DNA of 64,000 nucleotides from Paenisporosarcina sp050269735 (lineage in GTDB: Bacteria > Bacillota > Bacilli > Bacillales_A > Planococcaceae): NCBI RefSeq assembly GCF_050269735.1, contig NZ_JBNNIX010000001.1:310001-374000 (forward strand), given 5' to 3'. Made by a program: the position numbers and the translations under genes. Below the pieces are notes generated by a model. That model was not told the DNA's origin. It saw nothing but the letters and a program-made list of their open reading frames with translations, and searched no databases. Positions within the stretch are counted from its first letter, which is position 1, and each line of letters begins with the position of its first letter. Below are positions 9,240-18,122 of the stretch, one piece after another.

Positions 9240-9365
9240 GAGTGGACGGAAAGTCATCGCAAGTGGTCAGAAACACTCTGCGAGTGGATGAAAACCTATC
9301 GCCAGCGGTCAAAGAAACACAATGAGTGGACGGAAATGTATCCCGAATGGACGAAAACACGAAAA
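9240..9365 (+). repeat. 21-bp degenerate tandem repeat, six units (GAGTGGACGGAAA type)
   Basis: Units start at 9240, 9261, 9282, 9303, 9324 and 9345, all exactly 21 bases apart. The conserved half is GAGTGGACGGAAA with variants AAGTGGTCAGAAA and CAGCGGTCAAAGA; the remaining bases vary. The same core recurs on the minus strand at 39101-39226. It lies between convergent genes. Confidence 0.85.
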
Positions 9366-9451
9366 CCACCATCTTAGTATAAACCTAGTACAAAAATTAA
9401 TTAACTTCATCAAAAGACCTCCCATCAACTTAGAAAGGAGGAGTTTAGCAC

Positions 9452-9529
9452 ATGGTTGTGCTTTGTTGGCATCGCCAAAAAACTAGCCAATTATTATTGC
9501 TCATAATATTGAGCATCTTGTCCTTCTAA
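9452..9529 (+). CDS. Possible 25-residue hydrophobic peptide (toxin-like)
   Basis: ATG 9452 follows an almost ideal AGAAAGGAGG with ten-base spacing. The peptide has a basic head (HRQK) and a hydrophobic tail LLLLIILSILSF, like small membrane toxins of Bacillus type I systems. Its last third is antisense to the 3' end of rsoA. The ribosome site is also part of a CCTCC/GGAGG inverted repeat that could instead be the rsoA terminator, so this may be chance. Confidence 0.3.
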   Translation: MVVLCWHRQKTSQLLLLIILSILSF

Positions 9530-9751
9530 GAGGTCGAGCATTTGAAAATAGCCCGGAATGTTATCAACTTCATAATTTCGGATGCATTCCAGTAATTTGA
9601 TTTTCAGTTCTTGGGACAAGTCTTCCCTGTGTTGCCATTTTGTCTGATGTAAAGAGCGATCAATTTTTGGAGCAAACAAATCAATGACAATGGCCAGTGA
9701 ATTGTTGTCCGTTCTTGACTGCTTTACTAAGGTAAATAAACTTTCACTCAT
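9494..9751 (-). CDS. rsoA: RsoA-like sigma co-factor (region 2 half of split sigma factor)
   Basis: An 85-residue protein resembling the N-terminal, core-binding part of a sigma-70 factor (KWQHREDLSQELKIKLLECIRNYE is typical of region 2). In B. subtilis the small protein RsoA works with SigO (YvrI) as a two-part sigma factor. Here the gene overlaps the 3' end of the SigO-like gene by four bases, as expected for a stoichiometric pair. The identification rests on size, order and region-2 character rather than on a search. Confidence 0.8.
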   Translation of the reverse strand: MSESLFTLVKQSRTDNNSLAIVIDLFAPKIDRSLHQTKWQHREDLSQELKIKLLECIRNYEVDNIPGYFQMLDLLEGQDAQYYEQ

Positions 9752-10368
9752 TTCTGCCCCTTCCTTCTCTGTTCGGTTTCTATTATCTCTCTAATCTTTC
9801 TTAATGCTTTTGTATGACTTTTGGAAACGGCTTGCTGGGTTTTATTCAGGCTTTCTGCGATTTCGGAATCGTTCAACCCGTAAATGTAAGCCAAACTCAG
9901 TACTTGCTGCTGATTTTCTGTGAGTGATTGAATCGCATGAAAAATCTCATAGCTTGTTAAATGGTCCCCAATAGTGGATGAAGCAATGAAAATGTCCGTG
10001 TTTTCCATGCTTTCTGAAGAACTTAGTAAATCAAGAAATGTTAATTCACCATCTTCTTTTAAAGGTCTGTCCAAAATTAACTTATACCGATCGGAAACCA
10101 AATTAACTTTCTTATCGTAATTGATTGCATTAAAATAAATGGTTTGTGATAAATAAGTGGTGAATCTGATGTTGAAGTAAAATTCCCTGAATGTATCATC
10201 TAATTTTTTCTTTAGTTCGGGAGTGGGTTGATTCCTGACTTCTTTCAACAATACAATATGTTCTGGAATTTCCAAGAAAGACTTGATGATAGGGTTTTGA
10301 AGGTGTTTTTTCAGTTTATCAAGGTAAATCTCAACACTTTGAGTATGATGATCGAATAACTCTTTCAT
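9748..10368 (-). CDS. sigO: SigO-like RNA polymerase sigma factor
   Basis: A 206-residue sigma-70-type protein. Residues about 146-195 form region 4, with helix-turn-helix SLTENQQQVLSLAYIYGLND then EIAESLNKTQQAVSKSHTKA, recognising the -35 element. The N-terminal half is a poor match to canonical region 2, consistent with SigO needing RsoA for -10 recognition. The start ATG 10368 follows GGGAGG. The order yvrJ-sigO-rsoA on the same strand suggests an autoregulated cell-envelope or acid-stress module as in B. subtilis, where SigO drives oxdC and yvrJ. No oxdC or yvrL is visible here. Confidence 0.82.
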   Translation of the reverse strand: MKELFDHHTQSVEIYLDKLKKHLQNPIIKSFLEIPEHIVLLKEVRNQPTPELKKKLDDTFREFYFNIRFTTYLSQTIYFNAINYDKKVNLVSDRYKLILDRPLKEDGELTFLDLLSSSESMENTDIFIASSTIGDHLTSYEIFHAIQSLTENQQQVLSLAYIYGLNDSEIAESLNKTQQAVSKSHTKALRKIREIIETEQRRKGQK

Positions 10369-10443
10369 CTAAATGACCTCCCGCAAAGAACGTTAGTTCG
10401 GTTAAGCGGTTAAAAAAATATAAAGAAATTACGATTCATTTTT

Positions 10444-10602
10444 TTATAAATAATCTTTGATGTCTTCATTCAACTTAAAAATGACATTTTCCAAATTTTC
10501 GATTTTTCTCTCAAATCGATAGAAAAGATAAATAGTGATGGCAATTGGAAATCCAAAATTACTTATTACTGTTGTCCATAATGGAACATCTACTGTACTC
10601 AT
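10444..10602 (-). CDS. yvrJ: YvrJ-family small membrane protein
   Basis: A 52-residue protein too short for common ORF cut-offs. It has the YvrJ layout: ISNFGFPIAITIYLFYRFE (residues 13-31) as one membrane segment, then a helical tail with KIENLENVIFKLNEDIKD. The start ATG 10602 follows AAGGCGGGG. It lies 75 bp upstream of sigO in the same direction. In B. subtilis yvrJ belongs to the SigO regulon, so this neighbour supports the SigO/RsoA assignment. Confidence 0.85.
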   Translation of the reverse strand: MSTVDVPLWTTVISNFGFPIAITIYLFYRFERKIENLENVIFKLNEDIKDYL

Positions 10603-10744
10603 GAAATATCCCCGCCTTCTTTATTTGTATTTATTTGATAAAGAAGATTGATGCGACTATTTCACAACTCCTTGGAAAAGTTTATTGAAAAATTATTACA
10701 TTTATGAATAGAAATAGGTAAGCAACGAAAACAATTGCAAATAC

Positions 10745-10770
10745 AGATGCCTTTTAGTCAAAGGCATCTG
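10745..10770 (-). terminator. Probable terminator of isp
   Basis: CAGATGCCTTT and AAAGGCATCTG form an 11-bp perfect stem just after the isp stop. The minus-strand T-run is weak. Confidence 0.6.
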
Positions 10771-10777
10771 CTATTAC

Positions 10778-11755
10778 TTATATTGAAACCAGTGATTCTA
10801 CTCTTTGTTGATCGAAAACTGTTTTAATATAATCCGGAAGGGTCAAATAAACTAAACCATTTCCTTCGATATAAGGTGAATTGCCAAGTGGTACTGTCCG
10901 CTTAATCAATTGGGCATACAATTCGGGAACAGTTAGTTCTCTTTGAAATGATGCATTCGCCATTACTTTGATCAAGGCCAATGCGCCAGATACATGAGGC
11001 GTCGCCATTGAAGTGCCGCTTAAAGTCGCGTAAGTTCCATTGAGATAAGTGGAAGTTACTTTTTCACCAGGCGCAACCAAATCAACTTGGTTATTGGAAT
11101 TGGTAAATTCAGAAGACTCTCTTTCCATATTAACTGCCCCAACGCTTATTACTTCGTTGTAACAGCCAGGATACCCCAGTTCGTCCGTCGAATCTTGACC
11201 GTCTCCTTCATTGCCTGCAGCACAGACAACAAGAATCTTTTGATTCACCGCTTCGATAATCGCTTCGTGAAGTTCTTTTACATCTGATGGTCCACCAAGA
11301 GACATTGAGATAATATCCACTTTTTGTTCAATTGCGTAATGAATGGCTTCGATGATCCAATCATACTGACCAGAACCATTTCTTCCGAGAACTTTCAGTA
11401 TCAATAGACTTGCTTCCGGTGCAACGCCAACGACCCCCTGGTTATTAAGTGTTGCTGCAATTGTTCCGCTTACATGGGTTCCATGACCATTGTTATCCTC
11501 GAATCTCTCTGGATCCCCTTTGTAATCTTTCGTGAAATTACGTCCCCCGATGATACGATCTTTCAAGTCAGGGTGATTCGTATCGCACCCTGTATCCAGA
11601 ATGGCGACGGTGACCCCTTTTCCTTTTGTTTCGTTCCAAATCTCAGGGGCTTGAATAATTTCGACCCCTTTTGGGATTTCATTTACCGTGTCCAGCTGCT
11701 CTACTACATGGTAAGGAATTAACTGTACAAAGTTTTTCACATTCTCCCTCCTCAT
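10778..11755 (-). CDS. isp: Intracellular serine protease (subtilisin family, ISP)
   Basis: A 325-residue S8 peptidase without a signal peptide. The short N-terminal extension carries the LIPY motif (residues 12-15) that blocks the active site in ISP precursors. The catalytic triad is Asp54 (ILDTGCD), His91 (NGHGTHV) and Ser249 (GTSMATPH), with the oxyanion Asn182 (AAGNEG). Length and motifs match Bacillus intracellular subtilisins, which degrade cytosolic proteins in late growth and sporulation. It is transcribed alone, divergent from pbpC across a 298-bp AT-rich gap in which I see no clear operator. Confidence 0.95.
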   Translation of the reverse strand: MRRENVKNFVQLIPYHVVEQLDTVNEIPKGVEIIQAPEIWNETKGKGVTVAILDTGCDTNHPDLKDRIIGGRNFTKDYKGDPERFEDNNGHGTHVSGTIAATLNNQGVVGVAPEASLLILKVLGRNGSGQYDWIIEAIHYAIEQKVDIISMSLGGPSDVKELHEAIIEAVNQKILVVCAAGNEGDGQDSTDELGYPGCYNEVISVGAVNMERESSEFTNSNNQVDLVAPGEKVTSTYLNGTYATLSGTSMATPHVSGALALIKVMANASFQRELTVPELYAQLIKRTVPLGNSPYIEGNGLVYLTLPDYIKTVFDQQRVESLVSI

Positions 11756-12053
11756 TTTTTGGTAAGCGAAATCTGGATGTGTAATGATAGTACCAATTTT
11801 CTGAAAAGTTAAATAGATTCAAAGGTAGCATATATTGGTAGAAGATAATAGGTAATTAATAACAATATTTTACTATAAATTACTAATTATCTATGGTTTT
11901 CAAGTTTTCGACAAAAATCGTAACATTCTTTCCAGTTGAGAGTGTATCAAATAGAGGATTATTAAAAATAGAAGGTAGATTTTAACAAGATTAAGGGGAG
12001 TATGTTACCATAAATATACAAATACTCTAGATTTACAATAAGGAGGTTATGGA

Positions 12054-14075
12054 ATGAAAAAGGGTTTGGGAGCTTTTATCGCATTCATGTGTATTGCCTT
12101 CTTCCTCACAGGCTGTCGCGATCAAGTGACACCCGAGGAACGGTTAAAGGAATACGTTGGTCATTGGAATAAAGGGGATTTCGATGCTATGTATAGCGGC
12201 TTCCTGAACAAAGAGACAAAAGATATATTTGGAGAGAAAGGTTTTGTCGAGCGACAGGAAAAACTGCAAACAGATTTAGGGATTAAAAATATAAAAGTAA
12301 CCTATAACAAGCCTGAGAAGGATATAGAGTGGGACATAGAGAAACCAGCAAGTTTTCCAATACAAGTGAAAATGGATACAGCGGCTGGTCCGGTAACATT
12401 CGAGAAAACAATGAAGTTGGTGCACGAAACACATAATGAAAAAGAAAACTGGTTTGTGGAGTGGGATACTTCATTCATATTCCCAGAACTAGGAGAAAAG
12501 GATAAAATCAGAATTTCAACGCTCCCACCGGCACGTGGTGAAATTCTTGACCGCAACGGGCTACCAATTGCCATAAACGGCAAGGGCTATGAAATAGGGA
12601 TCGAGCCTGGTAAATTCACGGATGATGCGAAAAAAGCAGAGCTGATTGAGCTGCTAGAAACAACGGAAAAGTACATTGAAGATCAGTTAAGCCAGAGTTG
12701 GGTAAAACCAGATCAATTCGTACCGATTGCTAAAGTAGCAAAAACGGATATGCCATTACTGGAAAAGTTGGCTGACATCCCAGGGGTCTCACGTAGGGAA
12801 ACACCGATGCGTGAGTATCCATATGGTGAAGCACTTTCGCATTTAACCGGATTTATCGGTGTCATTACAGCGGAACAGTTGGAAAAACGTAAAGATGATG
12901 GATATACAGAAAGTGACTTCATTGGGCGACAAGGATTGGAAAGATTACTCGAAGATTGGCTACGGGGAGAAGCAGGAATCCGTATTTTCATTGATAAAGC
13001 CGAAGAAGGTGCGGAAGCAATAACGGTAGCCGAACAATCCGTCGTGGACGGGGAGACAGTTTCTTTGACGATTGATGCAGAACTGCAGAACGAAACGTAT
13101 CAAGCGATGCGAGGCGAAGCGGGAACGAGTGCTGCGGTCGATCCTAGCACTGGAGAGACACTTGCTCTTGTCAGTTCTCCTGGTTTTAATCCATCCGAAT
13201 TCATGCTAGGCATCAGTGGTGATCGATACAAGGAATTGGAAGAAAACCCGTTAAAACCATTATTCAATCGGTTCACAGCTGCTTATGCTCCAGGCTCTAC
13301 ATTGAAACCAATAACGGCAACAATTGGGTTGGAAGCAGGTACTCTGAATCCCGCTGAAGGAATAACAATAAAAGGAAAGACGTGGCAAAAAGATGCTTCC
13401 TGGGGGGACTACCGGGTAACGCGTGTCCATGATGAAGCACCTAATCCGATTGATTTGAATAAAGCACTTGTCTATTCGGATAATATTTACTTTGCGCAAC
13501 AAGCTTTGGACATGGGCCGCGAGACATTTGTGGAAGGAATGAAACGTTTCGGTTTTGGTGAGGAAATTCCATTCTCTTATGGAATGAAGTCTTCCCAAAT
13601 TTCAAATGATGGAACAATTGGTTCTCAAGGTCAACTTGCAGACACGTCATTTGGACAAGGCCAAATGTTGACGAACATTCTTCATCTTGCGTCGATGTAT
13701 GAAGTCTTTTTAACAAACGGTGTCATGTATAAGCCAACTTTGTTTTTAGAAGAGGAAGACGCTCAAGTTTGGAAGGAAGGACTTATTAGTGCTGAAAATG
13801 CGGCGCTTATTCAAAAAAGTTTGCGAAACGTTGTGGTAGATGGCTTTGCACAGGCTGCCAATCTTCCTTCTATACCTCTTGCGGGAAAAACAGGTACGGC
13901 AGAACTGAAAGCAACTTCGGAAGAGAAAGGACAGGAAAACGGATTTTTTGTTACCTATAACTCCGAAAATAAGGCGTTCATTCTTGCAATGATGATTGAA
14001 GGAGTGGAAGATAACGATGGCAGTGCTTATGTAGCGGAGCTCGTGTCGAATGTCTTTGCACCATCTGAAGAATAA
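12054..14075 (+). CDS. pbpC: Penicillin-binding protein 3 (MecA/PBP2a-like transpeptidase)
   Basis: A 673-residue class B PBP. A lipoprotein signal ends at Cys21 (FFLTGC), unusual for PBPs but typical of B. subtilis PBP3. An NTF2-like MecA N-terminal domain (about 25-145) is followed by a dimerisation domain and the transpeptidase domain with Ser415-Thr-Leu-Lys418, SDN 475-477 and KTG 612-614. It cross-links peptidoglycan at the outer membrane face. Family members have low beta-lactam affinity. The ribosome site AAGGAGG is ideal. It is a single-gene unit ending at the hairpin at 14097. Confidence 0.95.
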   Translation: MKKGLGAFIAFMCIAFFLTGCRDQVTPEERLKEYVGHWNKGDFDAMYSGFLNKETKDIFGEKGFVERQEKLQTDLGIKNIKVTYNKPEKDIEWDIEKPASFPIQVKMDTAAGPVTFEKTMKLVHETHNEKENWFVEWDTSFIFPELGEKDKIRISTLPPARGEILDRNGLPIAINGKGYEIGIEPGKFTDDAKKAELIELLETTEKYIEDQLSQSWVKPDQFVPIAKVAKTDMPLLEKLADIPGVSRRETPMREYPYGEALSHLTGFIGVITAEQLEKRKDDGYTESDFIGRQGLERLLEDWLRGEAGIRIFIDKAEEGAEAITVAEQSVVDGETVSLTIDAELQNETYQAMRGEAGTSAAVDPSTGETLALVSSPGFNPSEFMLGISGDRYKELEENPLKPLFNRFTAAYAPGSTLKPITATIGLEAGTLNPAEGITIKGKTWQKDASWGDYRVTRVHDEAPNPIDLNKALVYSDNIYFAQQALDMGRETFVEGMKRFGFGEEIPFSYGMKSSQISNDGTIGSQGQLADTSFGQGQMLTNILHLASMYEVFLTNGVMYKPTLFLEEEDAQVWKEGLISAENAALIQKSLRNVVVDGFAQAANLPSIPLAGKTGTAELKATSEEKGQENGFFVTYNSENKAFILAMMIEGVEDNDGSAYVAELVSNVFAPSEE

Positions 14076-14096
14076 TATGATGAAGAATAGAGAAGA

Positions 14097-14130
14097 AATA
14101 GAGTAGGCGCATTTATGCGCTTACTCTATT
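14097..14130. terminator. Bidirectional terminator between pbpC and reductase
   Basis: AATAGAGTAGGCGCA pairs with TGCGCTTACTCTATT around a TTTA loop; it separates convergent genes. Confidence 0.85.
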
Positions 14131-14158
14131 TAAATGGAATTTTATAAGTGGCACTGTT

Positions 14159-15232
14159 TTAGGAATGAACACTTTCTTTCAGCAACTCTTTTACGAGTTC
14201 TTTATTACGCGCTTTGAAAACATCATTATGGGAAGAGACCATAGCTACTTGATCTGCTTCTGGCTCTATATATTGTTTCGCTTTATTCACCGCATTCGCA
14301 GCATCATGAAAAGTACCGGCAATCAAGTTAAGTTTGCCATCATGTTTTAATATATCACCAGCTGCAAAAATACCTGGAATTGAGGATTCACTGTTTACGC
14401 TTCCAGCAATATAGTAACCATCAGCTAATTCTATATTTACTGAACTATTTTCAAGTAAAGCAATATCTTGTTCAAATCCATGGTTGATGACAATTTCATC
14501 CACGGACAAGTATTGTTTTTCACCTGTATGGGAATCGGTCAGTTCGACCGTTTCGATATGAGAATTGTCCCCAGAAGCAATCAATTTGGAAATGGACGTA
14601 TGAAACAGGCAAACGGCATTGCTTTCAAAAAGCTTGGTAACCTGTGCCTCATGTCCAGTGAAATCACCTTTTCTGTAAACGACGATGACTTGTTTAGCAA
14701 TCGGTGCAAGTTCATTGGCCCAGTCGATAGCCGAGTTCCCGCCACCAGAAATGATGACCTTTTTGTCTTTAAAGCGCATTAGCGATTTAATCGTGTAATT
14801 CAAGTTACTGACTTCAAATCGGTCAGCACCTTCTATTTGAAGTTTTTGTGGAGTAAGGATACCACTCCCGGTTGCCACGATAATTGTTTTGGTTATATGT
14901 TGTTCGTTTGTATTAGTAGTAATTTCGAATAGTTGATCCGCCCGCTGATGAATCGCCTCTACTTTTGTATTCACTACGACGGTTGGCTGGAACGTCAATC
15001 CTTGTTCCACCAGTTTCTCAATAAGCATCGCTCCTGGAAGTGGCGGGTGTCCGCCAACATCCCAAATCATTTTTTCGGGATAGACATGGATTTTGCCACC
15101 CAGTTGAGGTTGGAATTCAATGATCTTCGTTTTTAGTCCGCGGAGTCCGCTGTAAAAACTGGCATACAAACCTGCAGGGCCTCCACCAATGATCGTTACA
15201 TCATACTCTTCTAAGTGCATTATTCTATTCAT
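14159..15232 (-). CDS. Ferredoxin/flavodoxin--NADP(+) reductase (YumC/YcgT type)
   Basis: A 357-residue thioredoxin-reductase-like FAD/NADPH protein lacking the CxxC redox pair of true thioredoxin reductases. FAD site GGGPAGLYAS is near residues 15-24, VATGSG near 120, NADPH motif ISGGGNSAIDWA near 163-174, and the second FAD site GIFAAGDIL near 290. It passes electrons from NADPH to ferredoxin or flavodoxin. Its position, divergent from a siderophore transporter with a Fur box between them, suggests it supplies electrons for iron release from ferric siderophore or is induced on iron limitation, like YcgT. Confidence 0.9.
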   Translation of the reverse strand: MNRIMHLEEYDVTIIGGGPAGLYASFYSGLRGLKTKIIEFQPQLGGKIHVYPEKMIWDVGGHPPLPGAMLIEKLVEQGLTFQPTVVVNTKVEAIHQRADQLFEITTNTNEQHITKTIIVATGSGILTPQKLQIEGADRFEVSNLNYTIKSLMRFKDKKVIISGGGNSAIDWANELAPIAKQVIVVYRKGDFTGHEAQVTKLFESNAVCLFHTSISKLIASGDNSHIETVELTDSHTGEKQYLSVDEIVINHGFEQDIALLENSSVNIELADGYYIAGSVNSESSIPGIFAAGDILKHDGKLNLIAGTFHDAANAVNKAKQYIEPEADQVAMVSSHNDVFKARNKELVKELLKESVHS

Positions 15233-15326
15233 TCCTTCCTCAACTGGTAGTAAATCGCGTTTTCAAAATTTGTATATAGTGCTATTGACAGGTTTAGCTT
15301 ACCCCATTATAGTTAGTTTGTAAATG

Positions 15327-15348
15327 ATATTGATAATCGTTATCAGTA
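15327..15348. promoter_or_regulatory. Fur box
   Basis: TGATAATCGTTATCA at 15331-15345 matches the Bacillus Fur 7-1-7 consensus with one change in the second half-site (CGTTATCA for CATTATCA). It lies between the divergent reductase and siderophore ABC genes, so both are probably repressed by Fur with iron. Confidence 0.88.
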
Positions 15349-15380
15349 AACATACATAATTTATTGAAAGGAGGTTGAAA

Positions 15381-16172
15381 ATGGTTCGGCTACAAGCGAA
15401 GGACTTACAAATCCAGTACGGGGAAAGAACGATTGTTGAAAACTTGACTGTTTCTATTCCGGATAAAAAAATCACCGTGATTATTGGTCCCAATGGCTGT
15501 GGGAAATCAACCTTATTGAAAGCAATGACTCGTATCATTCCTCATCAAAAGGGCTCCGTTGTTCTGGACGGCGAAAGCATCGTCAAAGAACCCACAAAAC
15601 GACTGGCGCAGAAAATTGCTGTACTGCCTCAGACCCCAGAAAGTGCAGGCGCATTGACGGTTGGCGAATTGGTTTCATACGGACGGTTTCCACATCAGAA
15701 TCGATTCGGAAGATTGACCAAGAAGGATTTAGAAATGATTGACTGGGCACTTGAAGTGACAGGAACTAAGTTTTTTAAGTCCCATCCCGTAGATTCACTA
15801 TCTGGTGGGCAACGTCAGCGTGTGTGGATTGCCCTGGCCCTTGCTCAGGAAACCGATATGATTTTCCTGGACGAACCAACAACCTATCTGGATATGGCGC
15901 ACCAACTGGAGATTCTTGAATTGCTGCAGCAGTTGAACGTTACAGAAAAGCGCACAATTGTGATGGTGCTACATGATTTGAATCATGCTGCCCGTTTTGC
16001 GGATTATATTATTGGCATGAAGTTTGGAAAAATTGTGAAGTCGGGTCCCAGTGAAGAAATTATCACGAAACCTGTTTTACGCGAACTGTTTCAAATCGAT
16101 GCCGAAATTGGCGAAGACCCACGTACAGGAAAACCGATTTGCATTACCTATAATTTAGTAAGAGGAGATTGA
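15381..16172 (+). CDS. Iron-siderophore ABC transporter, ATP-binding protein (FecE/YusV type)
   Basis: A 263-residue ATPase. Walker A GPNGCGKST is at about 36-44, the signature LSGGQRQRVWIA near 138, Walker B MIFLDEPT near 158 and the H-loop VLHDLNHA near 192, with the DPRTGKP tail typical of FecE/FhuC/YusV ATPases. ATG 15381 is six bases after AAAGGAGG; a TTG at 15375 is less likely. It is the first gene of the Fur-controlled operon ATPase, binding protein, permease, permease. Confidence 0.93.
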   Translation: MVRLQAKDLQIQYGERTIVENLTVSIPDKKITVIIGPNGCGKSTLLKAMTRIIPHQKGSVVLDGESIVKEPTKRLAQKIAVLPQTPESAGALTVGELVSYGRFPHQNRFGRLTKKDLEMIDWALEVTGTKFFKSHPVDSLSGGQRQRVWIALALAQETDMIFLDEPTTYLDMAHQLEILELLQQLNVTEKRTIVMVLHDLNHAARFADYIIGMKFGKIVKSGPSEEIITKPVLRELFQIDAEIGEDPRTGKPICITYNLVRGD

Positions 16173-16178
16173 CATAAA

Positions 16179-17108
16179 ATGAAAAAATACTCATACCTAT
16201 TCATTGCACTACTTGCGATGTTTGTATTAGCTGCATGCGGCGGTAATAAAGAAGAAGGAAAATCTACATCTAAAGAAGGGGACTCTTCAGAACCATCAAC
16301 CATTACGTATGAATCTGAAAATGGACCTGTCGAAGTACCAGCTGATCCACAACGTGTAATCGTGTTAGCATCTTTTGCAGGTAACGTTATGGCATTGGAT
16401 GTTCCTCTAGTTGGAGTTGACTCTTGGTCGAAAATGAATCCACGCTTTGCAGATAAACTTGAAGGCGTTGAAGAAGTAACGGATGAAAACCTGGAGAAGA
16501 TCATTGAAATGGATCCGGACTTAATTATCGGCCTTTCTAACATCAAAAATGTAGATAAACTGAATGAAATTGCACCAACTGTTACATTTACGTATGGAAA
16601 AGTAGACTACTTAACTCAGCACGTAGAAATCGGGAAATTACTTAATAAAGAAAAAGAAGCACAAGCTTGGGTAGACGATTTCAAAAAACGTACTCAAGAA
16701 GCAGGCGATGAAATCAAAGCGAAAATTGGCGAAGATGCGACTGTAACAGTAATTGAAAGCTTTGATAAAGACTTGTATGTATTCGGCGACAACTGGGGCC
16801 GCGGTACGGAAATCCTTTATCAGGAAATGGGTCTAGGCATGCCTGAGAAAGTAAAAGAAATGGCATTGAAAGATGGTTACTATGCATTATCAGCTGAAGT
16901 TTTACCTGAGTATGTTGGAGACTATTTAATCTTCAGCAAACATAAAGATGCAGACAATTCATTTGAAGGTACAGAAACGTTTAAGAATATCCCGGCAGTA
17001 AAAAACGACCAATTGTATACAGTAGATGCAATGGAGTTTTACTTTAACGATCCTTTGACATTGGATTATCAATTGGAATTCTTCAAAGAATCTTTCTTGG
17101 GGAACTAA
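16179..17108 (+). CDS. Iron-siderophore ABC transporter, substrate-binding lipoprotein (YfiY type)
   Basis: A 309-residue class III binding protein. The lipoprotein signal ends at Cys20 (FVLAAC), then a Ser/Lys/Glu-rich linker precedes the TroA-like fold. RVIVLASFAGNVMALDVPLVGV near 61 and EMDPDLIIGL near 110 are family hallmarks. It captures ferric siderophore, probably hydroxamate type, outside the membrane. Six bases separate it from the ATPase stop. Confidence 0.92.
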   Translation: MKKYSYLFIALLAMFVLAACGGNKEEGKSTSKEGDSSEPSTITYESENGPVEVPADPQRVIVLASFAGNVMALDVPLVGVDSWSKMNPRFADKLEGVEEVTDENLEKIIEMDPDLIIGLSNIKNVDKLNEIAPTVTFTYGKVDYLTQHVEIGKLLNKEKEAQAWVDDFKKRTQEAGDEIKAKIGEDATVTVIESFDKDLYVFGDNWGRGTEILYQEMGLGMPEKVKEMALKDGYYALSAEVLPEYVGDYLIFSKHKDADNSFEGTETFKNIPAVKNDQLYTVDAMEFYFNDPLTLDYQLEFFKESFLGN

Positions 17109-17111
17109 ATC

Positions 17112-18122
17112 ATGTTTAATTATCGGCTTCAACGCATTCCTTATTCAATTAAACTGGGAATGAGTTTGATTCTGATGATCGTACTTTTCGGCATGGCGTT
17201 AGTTTTCGGAGCGGCCGATACGAGTGTGAAAGATGTACTATCTGCCTTACTATCCACTGCACCGAATAACCAAGCCATCATGTTGCGGGAAATACGTTTT
17301 CCGCGAGAAGTAGCCGCTGCCCTAATAGGCGCGGCTCTTGCTGTTTCAGGTGCTATTATTCAGGGGATGACTCGCAATCCGCTTGCCGACCCAGGTTTGC
17401 TCGGTTTGACTGCAGGTGCCAATGCGGCACTAGCGATTACGTTGGCATTTTGGCCATCGGTAAATTACTTTGGTGTGATGTTAGCGTGTTTTGCAGGAGC
17501 GGCTGTCGGAGCGATTCTCGTATTTGGATTCAGTTCGTTTCATCCAGAAGGCTTTACCACTTTACGAATCGTGCTTGCAGGAGCAACCATTTCAGCTTTT
17601 CTCTACGCGATTGCTGAAGGAATCGGACTCTATTTTAAAATATCGCAACAAGTCTCCATGTGGACTGCTGGAGGCATGGTCGGAACGACTTGGAACCAAG
17701 TACTATTGATTGCACCAATTGTTCTGGTCGGAATTGGCATTTCAATCATGTGTTCACGCCAATTAACCATTCTGTCTCTTAGTGAAGAAATGGCTCTTGG
17801 TCTTGGGCAACGTGTTCGATTGATCAAGTCCATATTGTTTGTACTCGTCATCATTTTGACAGGTGCGTCCGTAGCACTAGTCGGCAACTTAGCATTCTTC
17901 GGGCTGATGGTACCACATATAGTGCGGGCAATCGTCGGTACGGATTATCGTTTTGTGCTTCCGATGTCAGCCATACTTGGAGCGTCTTTCATGTTACTCG
18001 CGGATACCGTCGGACGTACAATTAACGCGCCGTATGAAACACCTGTGGCAGCTGTTGTTTCCATTATGGGCTTGCCATTCTTCTTGTACATTGTACGTAA
18101 AGGAGGGCGAAGCTTCTCATGA
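17112..18122 (+). CDS. Iron-siderophore ABC transporter, FecCD-family permease 1
   Basis: A 336-residue polytopic permease with about nine or ten membrane helices. Family motifs include REIRFPREVAAALIGAALAVSGA (split here as RLPR-like start), MTRNPLADPGLLGLTAGANA near 91 and NLAFFGLMVPHIVRAIVG near 258, where the coupling loop meets the ATPase. It is cotranscribed with the binding protein and overlaps the next permease by four bases, so the two form a heterodimer. Confidence 0.92.
   Translation: MFNYRLQRIPYSIKLGMSLILMIVLFGMALVFGAADTSVKDVLSALLSTAPNNQAIMLREIRFPREVAAALIGAALAVSGAIIQGMTRNPLADPGLLGLTAGANAALAITLAFWPSVNYFGVMLACFAGAAVGAILVFGFSSFHPEGFTTLRIVLAGATISAFLYAIAEGIGLYFKISQQVSMWTAGGMVGTTWNQVLLIAPIVLVGIGISIMCSRQLTILSLSEEMALGLGQRVRLIKSILFVLVIILTGASVALVGNLAFFGLMVPHIVRAIVGTDYRFVLPMSAILGASFMLLADTVGRTINAPYETPVAAVVSIMGLPFFLYIVRKGGRSFS

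Noticed and set aside
9240..9365. CRISPR array
   Set aside because: Units are contiguous, 21 bp and degenerate, without unique spacers of constant length separated by identical repeats, and no cas genes are present. The same holds for all ten arrays.
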